Positions 1 through 7,865 of a stretch of 32,887 nt of DNA are shown here, piece after piece. The DNA comes from a bacterium (GTDB lineage Bacteria > Myxococcota_A > Bradymonadia > REDH01), in contig JAUICO010000053.1 in NCBI GenBank assembly GCA_030427825.1, forward strand, positions 1 through 32,887, in the 5' to 3' direction. Each line of letters opens with the position of its first letter. Positions within the stretch are counted from its first letter, which is position 1. Made by a program: the position numbers and the translations under genes. Below the pieces are notes generated by a model. It made no database searches. It worked only from the letters and a program-made list of their open reading frames with translations, and had not been told where the DNA came from.

Positions 1-551
1 GCCAGGGCCTCCATTGTGACCGCGTCGTCGAAGTCAGCGCCGCGATGAGTCGGCACCGGCGACTGGGGGCTATCGGACTCGAACACCGCGTCTGAAGCAA
101 TGGGAGCAATCGCCGGCGGAGCAATCTTCGCTTCCATCGGACTCTCATCGAGCGAGGACGGGGTCTGCGGTGTCGATGCCGGCGGCGGCGGAGAATCTGC
201 CGCCAGTGAGGCCGCCGCAGCGGCTGCCGCAGCGGCCGCGTCCGGTTTCGCCGGAGCACCCGAGTCGTCCAGACGCTTCAGACCGGCGCGAATCCGGTCG
301 ATCTCGGATTCCACCTCGGGCATCCGAATCCGCTGGCGAACGCGCTTCTCCACTTCCCTGCCGATGTCCTTGCCCAGGGCCTCGTTACCGACGGTGCGAG
401 CCACCTCTTCACGTACCTTGCCCAGCTCAGAACCGGCTTTGCGGACCTCACGCCCCACACGACCCAGCATGCGCATCATCTCAGGAAGCCGGTCAGGACC
501 AACGAAAACGATGGCCACAACCAGAATAATCAGAAACTCGATTCCGCTCAC
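1..551 (-). CDS. tatB: Twin-arginine translocase subunit TatB (C-terminus cut by window edge)
   Basis: The frame read leftwards from a GTG at 551 stays open to the window edge (183 codons, no stop). It begins with a short hydrophobic helix (IEFLIILVVAIVFV) followed by GPDRLPE. This is the hinge of TatA/TatB proteins, where a glycine-proline precedes the amphipathic helix. Residues about 20-90 form a charged amphipathic or coiled helix. After that comes a low-complexity tail with a run of about ten alanines, then proline and acidic residues. Known family role: TatB sits with TatC in the inner membrane and receives folded proteins with twin-arginine signals. The LGP/VGPxRLP hinge and long helical tail favour TatB over TatA, though TatA cannot be excluded. 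It lies 96 bases downstream of the penicillin-binding protein gene in the same direction and may share its transcript. Confidence 0.82.
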   Translation of the reverse strand, partial: MSGIEFLIILVVAIVFVGPDRLPEMMRMLGRVGREVRKAGSELGKVREEVARTVGNEALGKDIGREVEKRVRQRIRMPEVESEIDRIRAGLKRLDDSGAPAKPDAAAAAAAAAASLAADSPPPPASTPQTPSSLDESPMEAKIAPPAIAPIASDAVFESDSPQSPVPTHRGADFDDAVTMEAL

Positions 552-647
552 TCCACACACGCGGCACGCGCTACTGCCACCGCGAAGAAACGACAAGCGC
601 TGTTGCGCGTAGAGTGCATTCGATGAGAGGCGAAGGCGCTCCCGTCG

Positions 648-2984
648 TCAGAAGTTCGATCCCGCTCGGTCCAGGCGATCGAGGGTGCGGCGCTCGTGAG
701 TTGGGGCTTCGCGGCGCGGGCTTGTTGTTGGGGGCAGGATGACTTCATACGCTGAGGCTCCGTCGGGAGATACGAGGCCCGTGTTGCGGTCGATGAGAAC
801 AGCTTCGAGGCCCGGCGGGACCGGCGCATCGAGGCCGATGGGCGGGACCGGAGCGAGGGCCGCGTCGCGCCATATCGGCAGGGCAAGACGGCTCCCGGAT
901 TCGAGACGACCAAGGGGTCGGGTGTTGCGATCAGAGCCGATCCAGAGTGTCGATATCTCGCGTCCAGAGATGCCGAGGAACCAGGCGTCGTAGGCGTTGG
1001 TGGTCCCGGTCTTGCCGGAAAGCTCCCATCCGATGTCACGAAGCGAGCTGCCGGTGCCGGCGCGTACCACGTCGCGCATCAGCGCAGCGACCTGGCTCGC
1101 GTTCTGCTCGCTGACCGCGCGACGGCGGCCTGTGCGCGACGCCCGAAGAAGCGCAGCGGCGCGGCCCGCCGCGCCCGTATTGGGATCGCTGACTGCGGCG
1201 GCGGTCCATACCGCCTCGTCCCGCCCTCGCGCGCTCCGAACCAGCGTCGGAGTCAGTCGTCGACCACCGATCGCAAACACCGCCAGTGCTTCCGTCAGCT
1301 CGGCAGGTCGAACACAGCTCGCACCAAGGGCCAGGGGCGTCACCGGGGTCATCGAGGTCGTGATTCCGAGCTCGCGTGCCCGCTCGACGACGGCTTCCGG
1401 CCCTATCGCCGCTATGACCTGGATTGCGGGCAGGTTTCGCGAACGGGCAAAGGCATCGCGAAGAGTTACATGGCCATCGAATCGCCCGTCTGCGTTGCGT
1501 GGGCTCCAGCCCTCCTGCGGCCCCAACACAACGCGGTCAGGACCATCTCGGAGCATGGTGGCGGCGCTAAAACCGCGGTCAAGGGCGGCGGAGTAGAGGA
1601 TCGGCTTGAAGGTGGAGCCCGGCTGTCGGCAACCGCTGACATAGCGATTGAAGTGGGATCGTTCCCCGTCGATGCCCCCGATCAGCGCTTCGATCCCGCC
1701 GCCGGCGAGCTCAACGCTGCCGTAGGCCGCCTCTACGCGAGGTCGCTGTACAACCTGCCCGTCGCGAATGAAGACCAGATCGCCGCGCGCAAAGGGTGTC
1801 GGCGCGTCGATGCGGGCGTCATGTTCTTCGGCGTCGGCGCGCCATGGACCGGCCCATGACCAGGCCTCGGTGCCCAGGGTTCGCCGTCGCCCGTCGTACA
1901 CGACGAGTGCGTCTCCGCCGGTCGACAGAACCAGGGCGAGCCGCACGCCCCCGCCCTGCCCGTCGAGTGCCGCCATCGCTTCGTTGAATCGCCCTTCTGG
2001 CACTGCGGCGGCGTGCTCACGAAGCCCCTGACGTCGGTCAAGGGCACCCACACCCCGGCGCACAGCGTCCTCGGCGACGCTCTGACGTACGAGATCGAGG
2101 GCGCTGAAGACGTGACGACCGCCGTAACGCGCGTCACTCACGCCGGCCGCAGCCAGCTCTTTGTCGACAGCGCGTACCAACCCGGGGCGGGCGTGCGGAC
2201 GCGAACCGGCGCCGACGGGCGGCGCGCGTTCTGCAGCGGCTGCCAACGCCGCCTCCGGCGCCATCCCCGCAGCCCGCAGCGCCCCCAGCACGTGAACACG
2301 GCGCTCTTCCGCCGCCGTCGATTCCCGGCCGGGGTGCAGCACGCTCGGCGCAGGGACTGCGGCGACAATCGCGCTCGCCTGCGCAAGGGTGAGATCAGCG
2401 GGCTCGACGCCGTAGAAGAGTCTCGCCGCAGCACGAATCCCGGTAGCTCCACCGCCGAAGTAGCTGCGGTTCAGCCACGACTCGAGGATCTCACCCTTTG
2501 AGAAGCGCGCCTCGATCTGACGTGCCATGGCGAGCTCTGCGACTTTCCGCCGCCAGGTGCGCTCGTGGCCGATCCACGACTTCGCCACCTGCTGCGAGAG
2601 TGTCGAGCCGCCCTCTCGCACGGCGCCGGCGCGCAGGTTCGCCATCATTGCGCGGGCGAAGCCCCGAGCGTCATATCCGCGATGCCTGAAGAAGCGCCGA
2701 TCCTCCGACGCGAGCAGCGCCTGCACCAGCGCCGGTGACACCTCATGCAGCGGCGTCCATTCGCGCGCCCCGCGTTCCAACCCGCCGATCTCAAAGCCAC
2801 GGGCGCTGTAGATGGTCGACGGAATCGGCGCGGCGGCGGTGTCGATACGAGCCGGGGCCGGGTGCGCCTCAAGCTGCGCACCGTACTGCCAAAGCGCCAC
2901 CAGCAGACCGAGGCCACAGAGCCAGAGCGTAGTCGCGGCTACGGCCGCGACCACATGACGGACCCGTCGTGTGCGCCTGCTCAA
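648..2984 (-). CDS. Class A penicillin-binding protein (bifunctional transglycosylase/transpeptidase)
   Basis: A 778-residue protein that polymerises and cross-links peptidoglycan on the outer face of the inner membrane. A basic N-terminus and one transmembrane helix (about 10-32) precede a GT51 glycosyltransferase domain with EDRRFF (catalytic Glu94), GGSTLSQQ (125-132), RRKVAE and the YFGGGATGIRAAA motif near 175-187. The transpeptidase domain shows all three signatures: STFK (Ser457, Lys460), SRN (515-517) and KTGT (658-661). Length and order match PBP1a-type enzymes. There is no obvious C-terminal extension of the PbpC kind. The start is a TTG at 2984 with GGAG seven bases upstream. It is read leftwards, 149 bases after the secreted barrel-like gene and upstream of tatB. 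Which PBP1 paralogue it is cannot be told from sequence alone. Confidence 0.93.
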   Translation of the reverse strand: MSRRTRRVRHVVAAVAATTLWLCGLGLLVALWQYGAQLEAHPAPARIDTAAAPIPSTIYSARGFEIGGLERGAREWTPLHEVSPALVQALLASEDRRFFRHRGYDARGFARAMMANLRAGAVREGGSTLSQQVAKSWIGHERTWRRKVAELAMARQIEARFSKGEILESWLNRSYFGGGATGIRAAARLFYGVEPADLTLAQASAIVAAVPAPSVLHPGRESTAAEERRVHVLGALRAAGMAPEAALAAAAERAPPVGAGSRPHARPGLVRAVDKELAAAGVSDARYGGRHVFSALDLVRQSVAEDAVRRGVGALDRRQGLREHAAAVPEGRFNEAMAALDGQGGGVRLALVLSTGGDALVVYDGRRRTLGTEAWSWAGPWRADAEEHDARIDAPTPFARGDLVFIRDGQVVQRPRVEAAYGSVELAGGGIEALIGGIDGERSHFNRYVSGCRQPGSTFKPILYSAALDRGFSAATMLRDGPDRVVLGPQEGWSPRNADGRFDGHVTLRDAFARSRNLPAIQVIAAIGPEAVVERARELGITTSMTPVTPLALGASCVRPAELTEALAVFAIGGRRLTPTLVRSARGRDEAVWTAAAVSDPNTGAAGRAAALLRASRTGRRRAVSEQNASQVAALMRDVVRAGTGSSLRDIGWELSGKTGTTNAYDAWFLGISGREISTLWIGSDRNTRPLGRLESGSRLALPIWRDAALAPVPPIGLDAPVPPGLEAVLIDRNTGLVSPDGASAYEVILPPTTSPRREAPTHERRTLDRLDRAGSNF

Positions 2985-3102
2985 AGCCGCGCTCCTGTAT
3001 GCAGGACTGATCGCATGCGCGCATTGTCGCCGGATCGCTGCGTTGGCGCTACCGCCACGCGATACAAACGCTCATCACCGCCATGCGGTGCCCGCGCCCA
3101 TC

Positions 3103-3129
3103 GCAGCCGCGCGGCCGCGCGCCCGCTGC
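3103..3129 (-). terminator. GC hairpin just after the 3134-4585 gene
   Basis: A perfect 14-base palindrome of C and G (3108-3121) lies inside outer arms GCAGC (3103-3107) and GCTGC (3125-3129). On the leftward transcript it begins five bases after the stop codon at 3134. No T-tract follows, so it does not look like a classical intrinsic terminator. It could pause polymerase or protect the RNA 3' end. Confidence 0.4.
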
Positions 3130-3133
3130 CGCC

Positions 3134-4585
3134 TCAGTCTACGCGAAAGCTGAACACGAGCCCGAGGGACACCTCTGGGATCGGTTCGTAGGCGCGGCCC
3201 TTTGCGGCGCGCCAACGTTGGCCGGCCGTGGCCCGAATCGCCAGCCAGGGCATCATCTGCCACGTCACATCGCTTCCGATGAGGGCGCGCTCCAGGACCT
3301 TGATATCGCGAAGATGCTCGTAGTGACCGGACTCCCAACGAAGAGCCGCGCGGAGCCCGATGACGGGAACCGTTACTTCGCCGCGAAGGTGCATCGAGGC
3401 CGGCAGCAGGCCATTGCCGCTCTCGAGGCCGGCGCCGACTGCCAGAAGCCTCGTGAGATGCGCCTCGACGTCGATCGCGAAGCCCCGATGCGGACCCGGC
3501 TCCGAAGCGCGAACGACCGACAGCAGCGTCTGCACGCCGTCGATGCCGGGCAGGTCGTATCGCTCGGCGCCATACGTGGCACCGAAGTAGCCGGGGCGAT
3601 AGCGCGAAGACATCGCGCGGAACTCGCCGCGCACAGACAGCGAAAAAGCCTGCCCGGGGGTCCACGCCGCGAAACCGCCCGCGTGAACGCCCATGCCCAA
3701 CTCCGGCTGGATGTTGAGGTCGACGTAGGGTGTCAGGCGGAACTGAGAGCTTGCGATGAGCTCAAGCTCAGCGTCGACACCGGTCACGATGAACAGCTCC
3801 GAATCCGCGACCCGCAATACGCCCCTGTCATCAGAGACCGGCACCGCCGCGGCCGCTCCGCCGCCCGTGGGGCTCTGCTCATGAAGCGCCAGTGGTGCCG
3901 AGGGATCGGCGAACAGGCTCGCGCCGACCAGGATTCGTCGGCTCAGCGCTCCTGTGCCGGGTCGCAGCCAGATCCGCCCACCGAAGAGCCAGGGGGTTCG
4001 AATGTCGTCCACGAGGAGCTCGACTCCACCGCGCCCTGCGTTCAGGCCGGTCTGCACGCCCCAGCGAAAGTGATCCATGTCGACATTGTTGTTGACTCCA
4101 TCGACGGCGCTTCCGTGGCCTGCACGGGTGACACCGAGGTTGCCGAGCGCGAGGTACACCGGGGCGTATGGTGAGCCGAGCCGAAGCGAGCGCAGCACCC
4201 GCAGGCCTTCGGCGTTTTCGTCCCACTCGCGGCGTCTGAAGACGGCGTCTGTCTGCACGCCGTCGTCAATCACCCGAAGTGAGATCGGGGCGTACAGGTC
4301 GATGCTCAGATCCAACCCTTCCCCAGCCCCGAATATCCGCAGCTTCTGGGGGTTGGCGATGTCCTCGAAGCTGAGCTGCAGACCCAGGCCGAAACGTGCG
4401 AACCCATCGTTGTCCGCCCAGACCGCAGTCACGTCTGACGATGCGAGCACGCGGGGCGCCGTGGGCTCAGCAGCCGTCCCTTCTGCGGCGAGGCCCGGCG
4501 AGGCGCAAAGCACAACAGCGCTGCACACCAGGGCCGTCAGCAGCGAGGAAATTGGAGCCGAAGATGTGTGCGAAGTACGGAGCAC
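3134..4585 (-). CDS. Secreted, outer-membrane-barrel-like protein of unknown function
   Basis: About 483 residues. I do not recognise a named family. The chosen start is a GTG at 4585 with AGGA five bases upstream; it gives a clean signal peptide (LLTALVCSAVVLCASPGLAA) cut near AEG. A TTG at 4609 in the same frame would add eight residues without a convincing ribosome site. The mature part alternates short amphipathic strands with turns (for example FARFGLGLQLSF and LDLSIDLYAPISLRVI), many Gly and aromatic residues, and ends in a strand closing with Phe-Arg-Val-Asp (FSFRVD). This pattern fits an outer-membrane beta-barrel, probably a monomeric one. The terminal residue is Asp rather than the usual Phe, so surface localisation is an inference. 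It lies between ugd and the penicillin-binding protein gene, all read leftwards. Confidence 0.7.
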   Translation of the reverse strand: MLRTSHTSSAPISSLLTALVCSAVVLCASPGLAAEGTAAEPTAPRVLASSDVTAVWADNDGFARFGLGLQLSFEDIANPQKLRIFGAGEGLDLSIDLYAPISLRVIDDGVQTDAVFRRREWDENAEGLRVLRSLRLGSPYAPVYLALGNLGVTRAGHGSAVDGVNNNVDMDHFRWGVQTGLNAGRGGVELLVDDIRTPWLFGGRIWLRPGTGALSRRILVGASLFADPSAPLALHEQSPTGGGAAAAVPVSDDRGVLRVADSELFIVTGVDAELELIASSQFRLTPYVDLNIQPELGMGVHAGGFAAWTPGQAFSLSVRGEFRAMSSRYRPGYFGATYGAERYDLPGIDGVQTLLSVVRASEPGPHRGFAIDVEAHLTRLLAVGAGLESGNGLLPASMHLRGEVTVPVIGLRAALRWESGHYEHLRDIKVLERALIGSDVTWQMMPWLAIRATAGQRWRAAKGRAYEPIPEVSLGLVFSFRVD

Positions 4586-4657
4586 GCGGGTCCTGAGACA
4601 GCAACTCAAGGGTTGGACCCTGAGAGGTAGCCTCAGCGCGCGCGGGAACGCAAAAAA

Positions 4658-5977
4658 TCAGCCCTCTGCCTGCACTACCGGGCGACCGATCGGATAGTGC
4701 GAGAAACCATGCGCCTGCAGGCTGTCCGATTTGAACAGGTTGCGACCGTCGAAGATAACGCGAGACTTCAGCAGCATCCCAACGCGCTCGAAGTCCGGTG
4801 CACGGTACTGGCTCCACTCGGTGACGACGATCAGCGCGTCGGCGCCCTCGCAGGCCCGATAGTTGTCATCAGCGTATTCGATCGTATCGCCCAGCACGCG
4901 CTTCGCGGACTCGATGGCGACGGGGTCGTGTGCACGTATCGTCGCCCCGAGCTCCATCAGGCCGCGCGCAATCGTAATCGACGGCGCCTCTCGCATGTCG
5001 TCGGTTTCCGGCTTGAACGCCAGGCCCCACATCGCAAAACGTCGGCCGCTCAGGTCTTCGCCGAAGTGCTCGACGATTCGCTCGACGATCCTGCGCTTCT
5101 GACGCTCGTTCACCGCGACGACTGCGTCGAGGACGTGCATGTCCTGGTTGTACTCCCGGCCGGTGTTTACGAGGGCGCGCAGGTCCTTTGGAAAGCAGCT
5201 GCCTCCGAATCCGACGCCGGGAAACAGGAACTTCTGGCCGATGCGGGGATCACTGCCGATGCCGCGACGCACCATGTCGACGTCGGCGCCGACCTCCTCG
5301 CAAAGCCGCGCGACCTCGTTCATGAAGCTGATCCGCGTCGCCAGCATCGCGTTCGCCGCGTACTTCGTCATCTCAGCGGAGCGGACGTCCATGAACAGGA
5401 TTCGGTTGTTTGTGCGCTGAAAGGGGCCGTAGAGGCGAGCCATGATCTTTCGAGCGCGATCATCGTCGGCGCCGACAACGATACGATCGGGCTTCAGAAA
5501 GTCCTGAACAGCGGCGCCTTCCTTAAGGAACTCGGGGTTGGAGACGACCGAGAAGTCGCCCGTCGCGCGCCCTGCGATGATGTTCGCCACCATGTCGGCC
5601 GTCCCAACCGGGACGGTACTCTTGTCGACGATGACTTTGTAGCCGTTGAGGTTGTCGGCGATCGTCTCTGCGACGTCGCGAACATGGCTGAGGTCAGCGG
5701 ATCCGTCCTCATCCTGCGGGGTTCCGACCGCGATGAAAATCACATCATTCGCCTGGATCGCTGCGCCGACCTCGGTCGTGAATGCGAGTCTGCCGGCGGA
5801 CCGGTTGCGTACCAGGAGCTCACGCAGACCGGGCTCGTAGATGGGAACTCCACCTTCGTTGAGCATCGCCACCTTGGCGGCATCGACATCGGCGCAGGTC
5901 ACATCATTGCCGGCGTCTGCAAAGCAGGCGCCGCACACGAGCCCGACATATCCACTACCGATTACGCAAATCTTCAT
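4658..5977 (-). CDS. ugd: UDP-glucose 6-dehydrogenase
   Basis: This 439-residue cytosolic enzyme oxidises UDP-glucose to UDP-glucuronate in two NAD-dependent steps, feeding polysaccharide and lipid A sugar supply. The N-terminal Rossmann fold starts MKICVIGSGYVG (GxGxxG at 7-12). SNPEFLKEG (146-154), Lys205 and Asn209 follow. The catalytic cysteine is Cys261 in GFGGSCFPKDL, with Asp265 behind it. The C-terminal UDP-binding domain contains WGLAFKPETDDMREAPS. Length is typical for the family. The start ATG at 5977 has GGAG five bases upstream. A run of six T follows the stop codon directly on the coding strand, but I see only a 4-bp GCCC/GGGC stem before it. No glycosyltransferase genes surround it, so it probably serves a pathway encoded elsewhere. 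Confidence 0.95.
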   Translation of the reverse strand: MKICVIGSGYVGLVCGACFADAGNDVTCADVDAAKVAMLNEGGVPIYEPGLRELLVRNRSAGRLAFTTEVGAAIQANDVIFIAVGTPQDEDGSADLSHVRDVAETIADNLNGYKVIVDKSTVPVGTADMVANIIAGRATGDFSVVSNPEFLKEGAAVQDFLKPDRIVVGADDDRARKIMARLYGPFQRTNNRILFMDVRSAEMTKYAANAMLATRISFMNEVARLCEEVGADVDMVRRGIGSDPRIGQKFLFPGVGFGGSCFPKDLRALVNTGREYNQDMHVLDAVVAVNERQKRRIVERIVEHFGEDLSGRRFAMWGLAFKPETDDMREAPSITIARGLMELGATIRAHDPVAIESAKRVLGDTIEYADDNYRACEGADALIVVTEWSQYRAPDFERVGMLLKSRVIFDGRNLFKSDSLQAHGFSHYPIGRPVVQAEG

Positions 5978-6042
5978 CGATGCTCCGCGCGTACGTCCCG
6001 TTGGTCTCGGGAAGGCTGAGGGGCGGCGTGCTTAACGAATGG

Positions 6043-6081
6043 GGCGCCGGCAATCAAGTCGTGGTCGGCGACTTCGGCGCC
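6043..6081 (-). terminator. Long bulged hairpin between the rhomboid gene and ugd
   Basis: Outer arms GGCGCCG (6043-6049) and CGGCGCC (6075-6081) enclose inner arms AAGTCG (6056-6061) and CGACTT (6069-6074). The loop is seven bases and a six-base bulge (GCAATC) sits on one side, so 13 base pairs form in total. It begins about 15 bases after the rhomboid stop codon on the leftward transcript, within the 118-base gap before ugd. No T-tract follows. A weak promoter-like pair for ugd (TTGATT, 17 bases, TAAGCA) would overlap its 3' side, so the element might act as terminator, attenuator or both. Confidence 0.45.
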
Positions 6082-6095
6082 TCCCGGTACCCGGC

Positions 6096-6902
6096 TCAGA
6101 GGTCCGCGTAGCACATGTTGAAGGCAGGAATTGAGCCGCCGCATGCCACGGTTTCCCGAACCATCATCGCCAGCGCCACAACGTACGCGAGGGCGACGAG
6201 CACAAAGACGACGCGCATCCCCAGGTCTGAGGTGCGCTCTTCGGATACACGGGATCGCAACACGAGGGCGGCCAGCGCGCCGCCGGCAAGGCCGCCGAAA
6301 TGAGCGGCATTATCAATGCGTGGAACGGTGAAGCCGATCACGGCGTTCAGGACAATGATGGGGGCGATCTGTGAGAGCAGGTTCGATGAGAACTGCGCGG
6401 GCATGCGTTCGCGATACTTCAGCGCGAAGACGACCAGCGCGCCGAAGAGCCCGAACACCGCGCCGGACGCCCCTACCGACGCACCATCGTTGAACAGGTA
6501 GCTGGCGACCGCGCCCATAACGCCGGCGGTAGCGCAGACGATGACGAAGCGTACGGGTCCGAGCAGGCGCTCCACGATCGGCCCGACCATCACAAGCGCC
6601 GCAGCGTTCATGACGAGATGCAGCAGATTTGCGTGAATCAACTGACAGGTCAGCAGCCGCCACCACTCGCCGTTGTCGATGTGGGTGTTCAGCTTGGCGC
6701 CAAAAACGATCATGGCGCCGTAGCTCATCTGGCCGTCAAAACCGGTCGCGTTCATGACCAGCGTCAGCACAAAGAACGCGACGTAGACTGCGATGATCGC
6801 AATCAGCAGGGTACGGACTACGGGAACCGGCTCAGCGAGGGCACGAATCAGGCGTGTCTCGCGGTCGTAGAGCTCAAAGGCCTTTGCTGCGTCATCTTTC
6901 AC
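6096..6902 (-). CDS. Rhomboid-family intramembrane serine protease
   Basis: A 268-residue inner-membrane protein with about six to seven hydrophobic helices. Rhomboids cut transmembrane helices of substrates inside the bilayer. The hallmark residues are visible: His90, His95 and Asn99 in QLIHANLLHLVMNA (oxyanion/helix 2 motif), the nucleophile Ser146 in GASGAVFG, and catalytic His201 in NAAHFGGLAGG. A WWRLLT-type segment (80-85) matches the L1 loop entry of the family. The GTG start at 6902 overlaps the thiD stop codon by four bases (GTGA), so translation is probably coupled to thiD. A seventh helix (about 228-248) follows the catalytic core, ending in a short Cys-containing tail. Its substrate is unknown, and the link with a thiamine gene is most likely only positional. 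Confidence 0.92.
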   Translation of the reverse strand: MKDDAAKAFELYDRETRLIRALAEPVPVVRTLLIAIIAVYVAFFVLTLVMNATGFDGQMSYGAMIVFGAKLNTHIDNGEWWRLLTCQLIHANLLHLVMNAAALVMVGPIVERLLGPVRFVIVCATAGVMGAVASYLFNDGASVGASGAVFGLFGALVVFALKYRERMPAQFSSNLLSQIAPIIVLNAVIGFTVPRIDNAAHFGGLAGGALAALVLRSRVSEERTSDLGMRVVFVLVALAYVVALAMMVRETVACGGSIPAFNMCYADL

Positions 6903-7744
6903 GAAGGAGTGCCGTCTCGTCGTCGATGGTCGAACTGCAGGCGCCCGCCGTCGGGGCAGGTCACGTTTCCGCTCACGACGTGGCCGGTGAGCCGTTGTCT
7001 GGCGGCAGCGATCGCTTCTTCACAGGCGTCGCCCTGCGCAAGCCCTGCCGCGACTAAGGTCGACAGGTGGCAGCCGGTACCACGTACCTGGTGTGGCCAC
7101 GGGACGCTACTCCACCGCCGCAACTCTCCGGTGCCGCAGACCAGAACGTCCGTCCCGGGGGGGTCAAAATGCCCTCCCTTGACAAGAACCCTGCCGCCGA
7201 ACCCGGCACAGAAGACCTGCGTCGGCCGAATGGTACTCTCGATGTCGACAGTGATCTCGCGGGCAGACTCGGCGCCCAGCAGCGCTTTCAACTCGTTCGC
7301 GTTGGGAGTCACCAGGACGCGGGAATCCACGAAGGCGCGGATCTCGTCACAAACCCCGGTTTCGCTGAGGGGCGTGGTGTCGTCGGCACCGGAGCGAAGC
7401 ACAGGATCGAGCACGACCGGAACTTCGGGTGCGCCCCGCAGGGCTGAGAACACGGCGCGTGCGGTCGCTGCAGATCCCAGCATCCCGATCTTCACGGCGC
7501 CGACGTCGATCGCCGCCAACGCGCGCGTAATGCCGGCTTGCAGGGTCGCGGCACAGGTCGGAGCCCATCCGTAGACGCGCCCGCTCTGCTGATCGACAGT
7601 CGCCGTCACAAAGGCGGCCGCATGCATGCCCTCTTCGTGTGCGACCAGCACATCCGCGAAGACACCTGCGCCGCAGAGGGGGTCCGTGCCGCCGATAAGT
7701 AGCAGCGACCGGCCTGTACTGTCCTGTGTCCCTGGCATCGACAT
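6899..7744 (-). CDS. thiD: Hydroxymethylpyrimidine/phosphomethylpyrimidine kinase
   Basis: About 281 residues of a ribokinase-fold enzyme that phosphorylates HMP and HMP-P for thiamine synthesis. Family features are LLLIGGTDPLCGAGVFADV near the N-terminus (usually G-S-D-P-S-G-G-A-G), VKIGMLGS, VVLDPVL, VTPNANELKALLG, VLVKGGH and the GTGC anion-hole/catalytic-Cys motif in VRGTGCHLSTLVAAGLAQG. The SGG of the usual substrate loop reads LCG here, a mild departure. The frame stays open to a TTG at 7822, but that extension is Cys/His/Arg-rich and unlike the family, so I place the start at the ATG at 7744; an ATG at 7738 is also possible. No TPP riboswitch (no CTGAGA-type core) is visible upstream. 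It is translationally coupled to the rhomboid gene. Confidence 0.88.
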   Translation of the reverse strand: MSMPGTQDSTGRSLLLIGGTDPLCGAGVFADVLVAHEEGMHAAAFVTATVDQQSGRVYGWAPTCAATLQAGITRALAAIDVGAVKIGMLGSAATARAVFSALRGAPEVPVVLDPVLRSGADDTTPLSETGVCDEIRAFVDSRVLVTPNANELKALLGAESAREITVDIESTIRPTQVFCAGFGGRVLVKGGHFDPPGTDVLVCGTGELRRWSSVPWPHQVRGTGCHLSTLVAAGLAQGDACEEAIAAARQRLTGHVVSGNVTCPDGGRLQFDHRRRDGTPS

Positions 7745-7865
7745 GGGTGATGCCGCACCTATGCAACCGCGGCACCGGTGTCGATGACAGAAGCACAATT
7801 CAGAAGGTCGCGTTGGAAGCAACCGTAGATTTGAGGTAGGGGCACAACCGCGACATCAGGGCGAC
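7745..7865. promoter_or_regulatory. Divergent intergenic region between thiD and the kinase operon
   Basis: A 121-base gap separates the leftward thiD from the rightward kinase gene, so promoters for both units should lie here. The sequence is less GC-rich than its surroundings around 7790-7850. I could not find a convincing -35/-10 pair or operator by eye. The assignment rests on gene orientation only. Confidence 0.4.

Noticed and set aside
3083..4174. Rightward frame of 363 codons
   Set aside because: Antisense to the secreted barrel-like gene, with no signal, domain or ribosome site of its own. Composition is that of a shadow frame.
4640..4657. Intrinsic terminator for ugd based on a run of six T after the stop codon
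   Set aside because: Only a 4-bp GCCC/GGGC stem with a 15-base loop precedes the T-run, too weak for a call.
4697..6019. Long rightward frame of 440 codons
   Set aside because: It lies opposite ugd, whose family match and catalytic residues are unambiguous. The frame's translation shows no domain and follows from high GC at third positions.
7745..7865. TPP riboswitch ahead of thiD
   Set aside because: No CTGAGA or GGGGTGC-type core elements are visible on the thiD strand.
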